64,000 nt of DNA, from positions 6,279,519-6,343,518 of the forward strand of contig OZ020521.1 of the NCBI GenBank assembly GCA_963971425.1. Reading direction: 5' to 3'. This document shows positions 23,002 to 34,359 of this stretch, piece after piece. Origin of the DNA: Bryoerythrophyllum caledonicum (Eukaryota > Streptophyta > Bryopsida > Pottiales > Pottiaceae). The notes beneath the pieces are model-generated. The model did not search any database. It was not told the DNA's origin and saw only the letters and a program-made list of their open reading frames with translations. The translations under genes and the position numbers were made by a program. The number at the start of each line of letters is the position of its first letter. Position 1 is the first letter of the stretch.

Positions 23002-23790
23002 TCATACTACTAAAATCATAATCCGCGCAGTGAACCATGCAGCGATCAATCGTGCAGTCAACCGTGCAGTGAACTATAGGAACAGTGCAGTCAACCGCGC
23101 AGTTAATCGCGTAGCCAACCGCGCAGTGAATCATGTTACTTTTTTTAATATAGTTTGTAATATAAAAACTACATTAAAATAGTTGGACTAATGCGTTGCA
23201 AAGCATTAGCTTGAGTTTTTGGGTGTGACAAATTTGCATTTGTGTGTTGCAATTTGTGCTCTTGATTACAAATTTGATGTCCAAAATATTTTTTGAGTTA
23301 AGCACTAAAAGATTAAATTGTAAATTATGAGTTGTAAACTTGGAGTGAAAAAGTTGTGAAGTTGGAGTTGTGATCTTGGAGGTTGGCATACAAACTTGGA
23401 GTTGCAAAATTGCATATTTGAGTTGTGGAGATTAAAATTACAAATGAGATTGCAAGTTTTGAGATTGTAATTGCAAATTGAGTTTGTGGGTGTGTGTATT
23501 TGAAATTGTAATTGCAATTTGTGCTTATCCAAAATAAATTTGAAACTCTTGATTACAAATTTGACGTTCACAACATTTTTAAAATTCCATGTTAAAATGC
23601 AAAAAATCTAAACCCTACTTTTTTTTTCCTATTCTATTCTATTACATTATTAAAATTCATGCATAGGTTTCAAAGACATATTTATATTTTATGTAGATTG
23701 TTGTTACCTTTCTTTTTTTATATTTTGTGATATAAAAACTTCATTAAAATGGTTGAACTACTGCGTTGCAATGCAAGCGCCAATTGCTAG
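23002..23790 (+). mobile_element. Helitron-like element, longer copy in tandem
   Basis: Starts TCATACTACTAAAATCATAA three bases after the CTAG of the previous copy, with A before the start. Its first 190 bp repeat the 22790 copy, including the AACCGCGCAGTN units and ACTAATGCGTTGCAAAGCA. It ends at 23787-23790 with GCGTTGCAATGCAAGCGC (7-bp stem with one bulge), AATTG and CTAG, then T. The middle (23215-23580) is simple sequence rich in TTGGAGTTG and ATTACAAATTTGA. The next bases are TTAA followed by CTCCTAAAGGACC, the end motif of the TTAA-flanked elements. Confidence 0.45.
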
Positions 23791-24010
23791 TTAACTCCTA
23801 AAGGACCATGACTTTGTTTCAACAAACTCCCCACCAAAATTGCTCATTTAAGTTCAAAAAGTGAAACTGAAAAATAAAGTTCTTGTATTCATCTCCAACC
23901 ACATGCTCACAAAGTTCTATAATCTTCGACCATTATGGATTAGAAGATTATTATAATAGCACCACCAATGCCTCCATCCGTACACGCCCTCACCCTAACT
24001 CTAACCCTAT

Positions 24011-24124
24011 GATGACATTAGGAACGAGAATGGGAGAACGTGGGAACGGGAGGAGTAGAGCAAAATTGATGACATTAGGAATGAGAATGGGAGAACGTGG
24101 GAACGGGAGGAGTAGAGCAAAATT
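24011..24124. repeat. 57-bp tandem duplication
   Basis: Two 57-bp units (24011-24067, 24068-24124), starting GATGACATTAGGAACGAGAA, differ at a single base. The near-identity implies a recent duplication. Just before it is CCCTAACTCTAACCCTA, a telomere-like string. Confidence 0.9.
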
Positions 24125-26480
24125 GTTGTGCGAGGTATGCATGCGCATCTCTCAATGTCTCAACTTTTCCTATCTCCTATTTGCATTGTCGGTCGCATAA
24201 TCACCATGTGGCCGTATTTTTTTGTATACAGTTGGGATTTATTATTTTGTGTAGAAAATCTACACTAAATTATGACTAGCACATGCATGTCAAAGTCTGA
24301 TTGGATATTCTTTATGAATCAAACGTGTGGCAATCGACAATTGCATGTAAATTTCCATGTAAATTTCCAATTAGTGTAGAAACTCAAACCACTTAGGTTC
24401 ACATTTCATTCAATGCACAATGTCGTACATGTTGATGATCTTGCCCTATACCTTCCATTTATGGTGACGGAATTCAACGCCTAGACAAAACACATTTTGG
24501 GGAATTTTGCATGTCGTGACTAGCAAACTTTGTTTCTTTTAAGAAATAAATTTCCGATATTTAAGTAAATTGAGATTTATGATATCAAATTGGAGAAAAG
24601 GGACTGTATTGAAAACTTGCCCAATTTTTTGAAAGCACAATTAAAATGGTTAAATAGGTCAAAAATTCTTTAAGTAGATAGAAAAAAGCATTCAAAAACC
24701 TCTACTTTTTATATGGCAACAATTCAAAAATGTTTAAGCATCTACAAGGTGCAAAATTTTAATCCTTTATATGGTGATTTTTTTTAAATAATATTGAAAA
24801 GTTTGATAATTCGGCATGCTTGTGTGCAAAGGATGTTGCTATAATCAAGTGAACTTTTTACATGCAAGGCAAAAATTGTTTAATTGCCTATTTGAAATAA
24901 AAACTAAACATACTAGCTCACTAATTTTCTTGTAATCTCTAAGATTAATGAAGAGGAACAAACCACTATGATTAGTCAATAATAGAAAGTACTTGAGGAA
25001 TTAATAAATGCAAACTCTTTTGATACTTGAACAAACAAACATATGCCAGAATCATGACAAGAAACCTACATACTTTCTAATTTGAAAAAGAATTCATCTT
25101 TTTAAAAAAATCTATTTGTTATAGAAGAAGAATTTGGTAATCTATTTGTAAATAATGTAAAATTTCGGACTTGAACATTACACTTTAATGTGCATTTATA
25201 GGTATTAAATGTTGAAAAGATGATGATTTTTTAAAACACAAAGTTCTCAAAAAAATATCATAGTAGTATAATTGTACTTCTTCCCATTTATAAAACTAGT
25301 AAATTATGAAACATAAGTGAAGCAAGCCTTAACATATGAAAGAAAAAACTCCAATTTTTTTTATTTCTTATTTTTTATATGATTATTGTTTTTCATTAAT
25401 GTTTTCATAAATTAGTCTATGTCCTATTTTCAATATTGTGCGCAATTTAAAGATATTTCAAATTACAAACTTATTATATTACTTTCAATTCTTAAATTCT
25501 ATTTCTAAATGAGTAACTAGGACGGCAACAAAGAAAATGGGATACTAACCTTGGTGGAATGTGGAAGAACATATGATGAATCCCTAAGAAACTTTAATGT
25601 TTTTAAAGTGTTGAATTATAATAGCATAATAGAGAATAAGAAGCTTCTCTTACATTATAGAACATAGAAACTTGAACAAATATTTTGCATAACTATTAAG
25701 TTAACTTCATGATTTTAACATCAATTGTCTTCACAAATAAGCCGTTAACGCCGGGGTAGTTTCTACCACTTTTTCTCAATATTGAAGTTCCTTGACGAAA
25801 ATAAGATGTGCAATTTCACTAATCTTGTCAGCATTTGCACCAATCAAGTGGCATGTAGATAGGGGACAAAAAGCTTCGCAAAATTTTAGACAAATCGGGA
25901 AGGGATGTAAGAGGTTGGTCCACCTATACGAGACACAATCACGACACTGGAGAAAATAAATTGACCTTATTTGCGCTTCTTTGGCGTTTAAAGATTAAAT
26001 TGAAGAAGATAATTCAAATTTGATCCTTAATGGTAGTAACCATTTATACCATATTTCATCAATTCTAGATGTGGCTATTGGAATTATTTGGATGAAATAA
26101 ACCATGCATTCTGTACCAATAAATCTATGACAATGACACAAAATGAAAGCACATTGTATTCAATTCTATAAAGTGATTGTTAATTGAAGGTTTAGTATTT
26201 TCAAATAGCTCAGTATTAGCTCCTTTTGTTTTGGAAATTATAATTTTAGGCATTTTTTTAATTTTTTTTAATCATTAACCAATTTTTCAAATAAACATTT
26301 TTGAATCATAGGGTTTAGGGTTTACGATTTATTCAATTTTGGATGTAATAATGGCTAAGGATTTCTTTCCATTTTTTTTTCTCCTAGTAGAAGAAGGCAT
26401 GATAGTTTCATTTGTTGTTTGGATTTTTTAATGCAACTGTCATTCATTTAACTACAAAATGAAATTGCTAGGCTAAGGAA
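24125..26480. other. Gene-free AT-rich DNA
   Basis: No ORF with recognisable sequence, no clear inverted ends. I see nothing to annotate beyond short homopolymer runs. Confidence 0.5.
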
Positions 26481-26489
26481 ACGGTTGCG

Positions 26490-27215
26490 TTCTACACCCA
26501 TAGACATTGCAAGAATGTTCTTTTTTATCGTAAGACCCTCCAATGTTTGTGATTTTTGGTGTGCAATGACCTAGCTTAAGGTATAACATAATTCCATAAA
26601 ATTTATGCAATGTGTACCGTACCCTACGGTTGGATATGGCTTAAAATATTTCTAAAAATATATGCCATTTTTAAAGAAAATCTCTTTCAAAAAAACCAAT
26701 TTTTTAACACGATGAAAATGGATTTTGAAGAATATTCTATTTTAAGAACTTTTCAACTTCTATTTAAGAATCAAATAATTATTGTGCCAAATCCGACCTT
26801 AGGGTACAATAATGGAAAATTATTCCACTAATTTGGGTCAATGTACGTCGACCATGTCCGTGCAAGGAATAAAAAAAGTATATTACACTCTTTAAATGTC
26901 TGTATTTAATGATACGCACCTTCAAAGTCTACAAAATGAATTGAGTGTCTTCTTGTAGTAGTAAAATTTAAGATTGTACAATTATTGAAATTTTAGAAAG
27001 TTATTTACATTAGTCTCATAATATCCAAGGGGATGATTTTGGAGTGGTTTTGGTGAAAAATATTTATTATTTATAGAAATCAACTAGGGATAGTTTTAAA
27101 ATGAACTCATTGTTTTTTAGATTAATAAGAAGACCTCATGTCCGTGAAGGGGAGCCGGAGTGAATAAAGTGTGTTTGTTCCACCACTAAATCCATGTCTG
27201 CAGACATAAGTTTAG
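26490..27215. repeat. Dispersed repeat family A, copy 2
   Basis: Diverged direct copy of about 2420-2720 (shared TTGTGATTTTTGG, TTTATGCAATGTGTA, TGTCTTCTTGTAGTAGTAA-like blocks). Its right part, near 27125-27200, resembles 12660-12735. Non-coding; the open frame 26610-26831 has no homologous counterpart in the other copies. Confidence 0.55.
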
Positions 27216-27418
27216 AAATTGGAACTATGGAACTACTCCCCCATCTTGAGGGTAGATACTATGCAACCATAAACCACTCACCAGAAACCACTCACCAGTA
27301 ACCAAAGACCAACCAAATCCAGAGGGCTTGATTCCACGAGATGATCTAGAAGGTTAAGTGTGTGTTTTAGAGAGGTTTTAAAGGGGTATCATATAATTCT
27401 AGGAGAGGTTGGTTATTT

Positions 27419-28745
27419 TCAAGTTTTTGTTTGTGTGAACATTGCATGTTGGATAGGGATGGTGTTGATTTTTGTGAATGTCTTTTTAATTGGATTAATG
27501 GGGATATTGAATGTTTTTTCAAGATTTTTCATAGAAGAGATAAAGGTAGTAGCTCTAGCTCTAACGGCAATGACAATAAGGGGATCAACTTTCCATCCAA
27601 GAGCTACAATGTCATTATTAAGTGATTGGTATTTATTAATTTTGTTTTCAATTGCTTTTGGGAAAGATTTGTCATTACTATATTTGAATTTGATGAATTG
27701 GATAGCAATGTTTGTGTTTATGCGGTCCGGTGGAGGGTCTTTATATGGTAGTCCTCTAACGCATAGTATGTCTGGTTTAAATCTAGCATTACATTGACAT
27801 CTTTGGATTCCACATGTGCATGGAAGTAGCCATGAAGAGACCGTGTTTACTTGTGGATTGACCATTGTTATTGAAGGTTCTGGTGTTCATAAGTATAATG
27901 CACCGTGATTTATTTGAGGATGTTATTAGTTTTTGGATTTCCCATACCGCCTTATTTATGCCTTTTGACTATTAGGGAGTGTATGTGGTGGTTTTGGCAT
28001 TTGAGGAGTATGTGTAGCCAAGTGTTTGGGTCCATGGAGATACATATTGGGCATGTTATGGATGGAAATTGTTTTATTCCAAAGAAGAGTTGTTTACAGG
28101 CATTTCCCATATATTATCCAATACAAAATTTGATAAGGCATGTTTTTTGTGAGTCTATTGTTGTGGGATTTTTCCAAAAGTTTGTAGAGAGTGCATTATT
28201 AATGTCGTTATTACCGGTCTATTTGTCTATGTTAGCGAAAGTTTCTGAGATTAGATCAAGGTTGTTAATCAAATCCTATTTTTTGAGATATTTATCAAAA
28301 ATTTAATGGGGCCTTTGTCCGGGGTGTCTTCCATAAAAGACCAACTTTCTCTTTGGTGGTAATATGGGGTAGTGTGGGTGTGTTCATGTAGGTGTTTGGC
28401 ATTTCTATGGAATTTACCTAGTTCTTCTTTGGCTAGTTTATCCGCTTGTTCATTTCCTTCTATATTGACATGTGCCCTAACTTTATGTAAGGTTGTAGTT
28501 TGTGTGCAATTTTGTAGTATTTGAACCATGGATGTTAGTATAGCTTGGTCAGGGTGGCTATTGTAGAGGGTAGGGTGTGTTATTTGTGTGTTTGATAGAT
28601 ACAATATGTAAAGTTATGTGCATGTTAATTAGCATAATGTGCAGTGATAATTTGGAGGATTTTATCGGGGGCCATCATTTATGCTCTTAGGATGATTTGA
28701 AGTCCATATAGTCTTTTGGATATTTTTATTTCCTTGGTTGAGTTG
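27419..28745 (-). pseudogene. LINE ORF2 3' fragment: RNase H and zinc-binding tail
   Basis: Tail of a non-LTR retrotransposon polyprotein. From high to low coordinates: a decayed start of RNase H (TLYNSHPDQAILTSM), its conserved end TTLHKVRAHVNIEGNEQADK (28604-28269 open), then shifting frames with ITCPICISMDPNTWLHILLK and CQNHHIHSLIVKRH (a Cys/His-rich tail near 27980-28080). The open block 27865-27419 has PCTCGIQRCQCNARFKPDIL, KFKYSNDKSFPKAIENKINKY and VDPLIVIAVRARATT. Several stops and frameshifts. The upstream RT/endonuclease part is absent because a Tc1-type element begins at 28748 within it. It is a different LINE type from the one at 56-63 kb. Confidence 0.75.
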
Positions 28746-28747
28746 TA

Positions 28748-30702
28748 CAGTAGGGTGACATTCAAATTGGCGTTTGGGCAATTCCAGGGATGGTGTCCCA
28801 CACTGCTACCAACTTTGACGCCCTCCACAGGGCTGAAAAATTGTTCTTTTACCCTGAAATTTTGGGAACAGCATCACCTCTATGTTAAAAACATGCATAC
28901 CAAATTTCAAGTCCAGAGAACTTATAAAACAAAAGATATTAAAAATTAACCACCATGGGGTAGCTGTGAGAAAAGTTTCTCAACCGCCAACTTTGACACC
29001 ATCCCAAGGATTGAGGAAATTTTTTATGCCCATGGAATTTTTGGAGTGAGAACACCTTTATGTTGATTACATGTGTGGAAATTTTCAAGTCCAAAAAATG
29101 CACAAAAAAAATCACATCCCAAATCTACCAACATGTGTAATTGTGAGAGAAAAAGGGAAAAACCATTTTACTACTTCCAACTTTGACACCCTCCCTAGGA
29201 TTGAGGGTTTGTTATTTCAACATGAAATTTTTGACACATGGTAACCTTTATGTTGATAACATGTGGGAAAATTTTCAAGGCCAAAAAATTTATTCAAAAG
29301 AAGATATTCAAAATCTACTAACATGGGGGTTAGTTGTGAGAAAAGTTTCACAGCTGCCCACTTTGACACCCTCCCAAGAATTCAAAAACATTTATTTGTC
29401 CATGAAATTTTGGGTATGAAGTCACCTTCACGTCAAATACAAGTGTGGAAAATTTCAAAATCCAAAAGATTTACACAAAAAACCATATACCAAGTCTACC
29501 AACATGTATTGTTGTGACAAACAAAGGGGAAAGTTTACCACTACTTCCAACTTCAACACCCTTCCTAGGATTGAGTTTTTGTTGATACATAATGAAATTT
29601 TGGCCACAAGATCATCTCTATATTGGTAACATATGAGATAGATTTCAAAGCCAAAAGATGTATATACAAAAAAAAATTATTCCATATCTACCAATGTTTG
29701 TAACAATGAGAAACTTTATTGAAGGGGCATATTGAGAATGTCAAATTATCTTTGACACCTCGTACTCTTCATTGATTTTATTCATGTGACTAAGCTACCA
29801 AACATAAATGCATCTTGAAAAGATCAATGAAATCTACATGTAGAATTGCAGAGTTGTTTTGTGTAGAAGAATCCACTTGTCATAAGGTTTGGTGTGCATT
29901 ATGCATGTATGACGAGTTTTCTCCTCCAAATATCTGTTGAGCACTATGTAAAGGAAATGTTGTGTGTATTTTGTCATGTGATTTGTAATAGAGTGAATGT
30001 TGGAAAAAGTTCTCGGCAAATTCATGTTTGGAGAAGTGCATATGAGCATTATTCATCAAGTTGTATAGTTCCTACTTTTAAAAGTGGACGGACATCTTTG
30101 ATGATTTGGGGTGCATTTGCTGGAGGACAAAAGTCACAACTTGTCTTTATGCCAAAAACTCAACGTTCTGCTAAAGATTTTGTTGAAGTGGTCTACGATG
30201 GCGAATTGATTCATTTCTTGAGTAGACTTCCAGAAGGAGTGCTAATGGAAGATGGTGCACCTGTTCATCGTAGCAAAACATGTGAAGAATGGAGACAAAC
30301 CCACCAACTCAATTGGCTTGCAAACTCTCCCGATCTCAATCTAATCGAGAATGTCTGGAGGATGCTAAAAGATGTTGTGCAATATGGCAAGGAATGCCCT
30401 AGAAACCTAGAAGTGATGAAGGGAGTTCTTGAAAAAGAGTGGAATTTGGTTAGTGGTACAAAGCTCCTTCAACTATGTCATTCTATGCCCTCAAAGTTAC
30501 AAGCGGTGATTGATGCTAATGGAGGACATACACGTTGGTAGGTATGGAATAATTTTTTTTTGTATATACATCTTTTGGCTTTGAAATCTATCTCATATAT
30601 TACCAATATAGAGATGATCTTGTGGCCAAAATTTCATTATGTATCAACAAAAACTCAATCCTAGGAAGGGTGTTGAAGTTGGAAGTAGTGGTAAACTTTC
30701 CC
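28748..30702 (+). mobile_element. Tc1-type transposon copy 1, right end lost in assembly gap
   Basis: Left end CAGTAGGGTGACATTCAAAT directly after TA, aligning with the CAGTGGGGTACC end of copy 2. The left inverted repeat (28748 to about 29696) is built of five tandem units of 178-190 bp. Each holds a variant of CCAACTTTGACACCCTCCC (near 28806, 28984, 29167, 29354, 29545) and CTACCAACATGT. The right inverted repeat starts at the transposase stop (30541) and reproduces the left one inverted until the N gap. The gap is expected, because two nearly identical repeats of roughly 0.95 kb face each other. It is inserted in the LINE tail at 27419-28745. Confidence 0.85.
29990..30541 (+). pseudogene. 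Tc1-type transposase, N-terminally truncated
   Basis: Only the C-terminal half of the transposase remains. From near 29994: VGKSSRQIHVWRSAYEHYSS, LMIWGAFAGGQKSQLVFMPK, LMEDGAPVHRSKTCEEW, SPDLNLIENVWRMLKD and the end AVIDANGGHTRW. The helix-turn-helix half and the first catalytic Asp (WTDEST in copy 2) are missing, replaced by unrelated sequence at 29894-29990. The stretch between the second Asp and the Glu is four residues shorter than in copy 2, and PIE has become LIE. It could not be active. Confidence 0.88.
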
Positions 30703-30902
30703 NNNNNNNNNNNNNNNNNNNNNNNNNNNNNNNNNNNNNNNNNNNNNNNNNNNNNNNNNNNNNNNNNNNNNNNNNNNNNNNNNNNNNNNNNNNNNNNNNN
30801 NNNNNNNNNNNNNNNNNNNNNNNNNNNNNNNNNNNNNNNNNNNNNNNNNNNNNNNNNNNNNNNNNNNNNNNNNNNNNNNNNNNNNNNNNNNNNNNNNNNN
30901 NN
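30703..30902. other. Assembly gap (200 N)
   Basis: Exactly 200 N, probably a placeholder of unknown true length. It interrupts the right inverted repeat of the Tc1 copy; the sequence after it is unrelated to the repeat. Confidence 0.99.
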
Positions 30903-30959
30903 AGAACCTCTTTCTAAGTCCTTGTCTCCAAAGTCCTCTCCTAGTTATGATTATATGTG

Positions 30960-32830
30960 CCTTTATGTTGTTAGTATGTTGCTAGATGTGTGAGACACAT
31001 ATATCCACATATTCTAGCAAAGTGTTCCGGAGTTGTTTACCGGTTGACCGATAGACTTGTGTTTCCGGGCTGGACCGGAGTTTGTGACAAGTTAATAGGG
31101 AGATTGGTGGAAGTACAGGCATTTTGAGAATTTTGTCCACCCGGGACACATGGCTCTCCGGTGAGTCGGGTGGATTCCCCATCTTCCAAGGAGTGGGGCT
31201 TGAAGGTCTATGAGATAAAAAGAAGCCTCCCGGTAACTTCTACCGGAAAGGAACCGGTAGACCTCCCTTCCTCAACCCCGGAGTCCTTGGTGGAGTCCTC
31301 TGTGGCTACACTAATCGAGCTTAAAGAGACTCCGCATGTATCTATAGATACACCCAACCTTCTAGTGGATACCGCCACTCCACCGGTAGACCTCCCGGTT
31401 GAGACATCCGACCTCCCGGGGGATTCTCTTGACCATGTTGGTATTTCCAGACGTGGTGACAATCTCTATACGTCTCAACCGGAAGAGTCTTCCGGTTGAG
31501 TCTTTGTTATATGTTATGTGTTGATTTACCTCACCGGTTGGTAGGATGTTGATTTAAGTTGCTAGAATTAAACACTAGGATGAGAGTAGTGATGTCGATG
31601 GGGCCCCATTGCGCACCCGGTCACTACCACTTGAGTGGTTTCTCCGGCTACGTATTTTTGTTAGGGAAAGGTTCACCGGTCCCGGGACCGGGAGTCTTCC
31701 AGTTTACTGGTTCGCCGGTAAACCGCCGGTGACTAGGCTACCCTTGATTTTAGGATTTAGATGCCATTTTGTCATGTAGTGGATGTACTTTTGGAGGGTA
31801 GCTATTGATTTTAGTGCACTTCCTAGATGTCATTTTGTCCTTTTGCGGTCTAGTTTTGGAGCGTAGCTATTGACTTTAGTGCACTCTTTAGATGCCATTT
31901 CCACCTTTTGGGGATCTAGTTTTGGAGGGTAGCTAGTGGCCTATGTGTACTTAAGGGCCTTGGGCTCTTGTGTTAAGTATTCTTCTCTTTGTTGATCTCC
32001 TCGTGTCTTGCCTTCATTGCTTGTGCCTAGAGTCTTTGTTGAGCTTGTGTGAGTGGACCGGGAGAGAGTTGAGTCCTCCTAGTATATCTTTGCTAGGTGT
32101 GCAAGGTTGTGACTTGTTGTGTGTTAAGTGATTGAGTGTGAGTAGAGATATCCCGAGGGGCTAGGATATCCGGGTTAGATAGGTAGAGTGAGATCTGGGA
32201 CTTATGCTCTAGACTTTTCACCGGTGGGACCGGGAAGAGTTGTTTTATCAGATGGGATCCGGGAAGCCCACGGCTACTTATGATAGCCTCCTTTAAGTAG
32301 GCAGTGTTCGGATTGGTGGGGAGTAGGGGGTGACATCCCCCTTCTCTCGGTATACCGGGTGACATTCCGGCTAAGCCTGAGTCCGGAGAATTCCGGGATT
32401 ATTACCCTTGTAGCGGATCAGTTCCGACGATCGCCGTGGAAGGTTGTTTTGCTCATATGATATGTTTGGTACTAACTTGTTGTGAGTCTTGTATCTTCTT
32501 GGTTTGATTCATTGGGTGTGGTTGTAGTTGGAAGCCGGGCTTGCGTGACCGGTTTACCGGAACAAGTTCCCGGTAGATTGTGAAGACCGGTAAACCGGCT
32601 GCGACCTTTTTAACTTTTTCAAGGTGTAGGGTTAGATTGTGGATATTGTGGCCTCTGGACTGCGAGAACAAAGGGCAGTGACTTTCCGGGCACTGTAATA
32701 ACTTACCGGAAATCTACTGACACTCAACAGAGTGTAACTGAAACACATGTGGTTACTTGTTACCGGTTACTAAGGTACCCGGGAAGCCATCTTCCGGGAT
32801 GTGCCGAGGTATTATGTGTGAATTTTTGTT
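30960..32830. mobile_element. Probable LTR-retrotransposon-derived segment rich in ACCGGT
   Basis: Compositionally distinct block dense in CCGG and ACCGGT palindromes. At 31161-31499 a short open frame (LKVYEIKRSLP, VDLPSSTPESLVESS) of unknown family ends in Thr/Ser/Pro-rich sequence. From 31500 on it looks like an untranslated LTR region, with a possible start zone near TACTTAAGGGCCTTGG (31948). I see no pol motifs, primer-binding site or paired LTR, so the class is inferred from character only. Confidence 0.35.
31760..31955. repeat. Three tandem 65-bp units
   Basis: Units start at 31760, 31826 and 31891 with GATG(C/T)CATTT and contain TTTTGGAG(G/C)GTAGCTA and TTTAGTGCACT. The spacings are 66 and 65 bp. 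They lie within the ACCGGT-rich segment and may be an enhancer-like LTR repeat. Confidence 0.85.
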
Positions 32831-33284
32831 AAGATTTAAAGAGTTTGATGCACGTTAAAAATCCCTGGAAACGATCTGGTAAGGTGGGCTTGCTTAAGGT
32901 TAATTTCTGTTAATTTTGAGAATAACGAACCACTAGACTACGACAGGTATATCAATTATTACCTTTGTTCTTGTTGGACTTTCATACAAAGTCTAGCTAT
33001 CACATATACAACTTGCAATCTGGTATAGACACTAATTTCTTACACTATAAGAAATTTTTAACAACTTATCAACAAAAAATTATAACAACCAAAAATACTA
33101 TAAATGCTTAATTTTTTTAGAATAATGATAGTGATCTAACTCTATATTTGTCCAATCACCTTTCTATAATTTTATTTATTTATTATGTCTATCTCTTATT
33201 ATAATAGAATTCAGGATGTGAAATCCGTCAAATGGATGAACGCGTCGATGAAAAACACTTTTGGATGAAAAAATAAAAGTTGGG

Positions 33285-33860
33285 GTTTTAAATAAAATGA
33301 AAAGCTAAAAGTTAGGGTTTTGGATAAAATGAAAAGCTAAAAGTTAGGGTTTTGGATAAAATGAAAAGCTAAGAGTTAGGGTTTCGGATAAAAAGACAGG
33401 ACGGGACGGAGACGGAGACGGGGACGGGGGACGGGGGACGGGGGACGGGACGGGGGACGGGGGACGGGGACGGGGGACGGGGGACGGGGGACGGGGGACG
33501 GGGGACGGGGGACGGGGGACGGGGGACGGGGGACGGGGGAAGGGGGAAGGGGGGAGGGGGACGGGGGACGGGGGAAGGGGGACGGGGGGACAAAGATGGG
33601 GGGGATGATGGATTGGGGGGACATTTTTTTGGACACAAAAAAATGTTGTGTCCGGATGACATGGGTAACACGGATGACAGGGGTACAAGTTAGGGTTTTG
33701 GATAAAAGGACAGGGCGGGGATGGGGATGGGGACGGGGACGGGGGACAAGGGGACAAGGACGGGGGGGGCGATGGATTGGTGGGAAAGGGCTAGGGGATG
33801 GGGAGGTGGGGACTCAACACAAAAAAATGTTGTTTCCGGAGGACACGGGTAACAATCTAG
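33285..33860. repeat. 32-bp repeats followed by (GGGGGAC)n G-rich minisatellite
   Basis: First come four direct copies of a 32-bp unit containing AGTTAGGGTTTTGG (33285-33390). They are followed by a long run of GGGGGAC-type units (33400-33595) and ATGGATTGGGGGGACATTTT. A second, shorter cycle starts with AGTTAGGGTTTTGG at 33689, then G-rich DNA to 33790, and ends in a variant of CACAAAAAAATGTTGT. So the whole module is duplicated. Successive G-tracts on the plus strand could form G-quadruplexes. Pro-rich frames on the minus strand are products of the repeat. Confidence 0.9.
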
Positions 33861-34359
33861 TATATTATACATGTCTACTTGCATTTTTCTAAATGTAATG
33901 CCCTTTGCCAACAAAAACCACATTTTTTAATATGAAACATACTTTAAATTTAGTTATAATAATTAAAATTTTCTACATATGATATCCCACGTTTAAACCT
34001 TTTTACTTTGATTTTTTTTAAAAATTCAAGTAAAATATGTATATAGGTAAATATACATGTATAAGTGTATGAAAATGTTCATATATAAAATTACGTATCT
34101 TCCAAATCAAAGTACATAAGAAGAAATTCCACACATTAATAATAAATCTTATCCTAATCATGGTTTTATTTTATTCTTAAAATTTGAATGCATTTTAAAA
34201 TAAATAACATGTTGAATGTGGAATTATTCTAAATTATAATAATGTAATATTGTAAAGGGAAGACGATTGGTTCATTTTTCAATGCTATTTATTCACTCTT
34301 GCAATTTTGAGAATAGATGAAAACCACTTCATTAATTCTCCATTCTCTTTTTAACCTTT

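Noticed and set aside
22973..23182. ORFs with repeated NRAVN residues
   Set aside because: Product of 12-bp units within Helitron-like DNA, seen on both strands.
31760..31955. Possible CRISPR-like array
   Set aside because: Units are contiguous tandem repeats without unique spacers, in a eukaryotic genome.
33344..33757. Pro-rich open frames on the minus strand (PPSPVPRPPSPVP), like an extensin
   Set aside because: They are the translation of the (GGGGGAC)n minisatellite; three overlapping frames show the same kind of repeat and there is no signal peptide or gene context.
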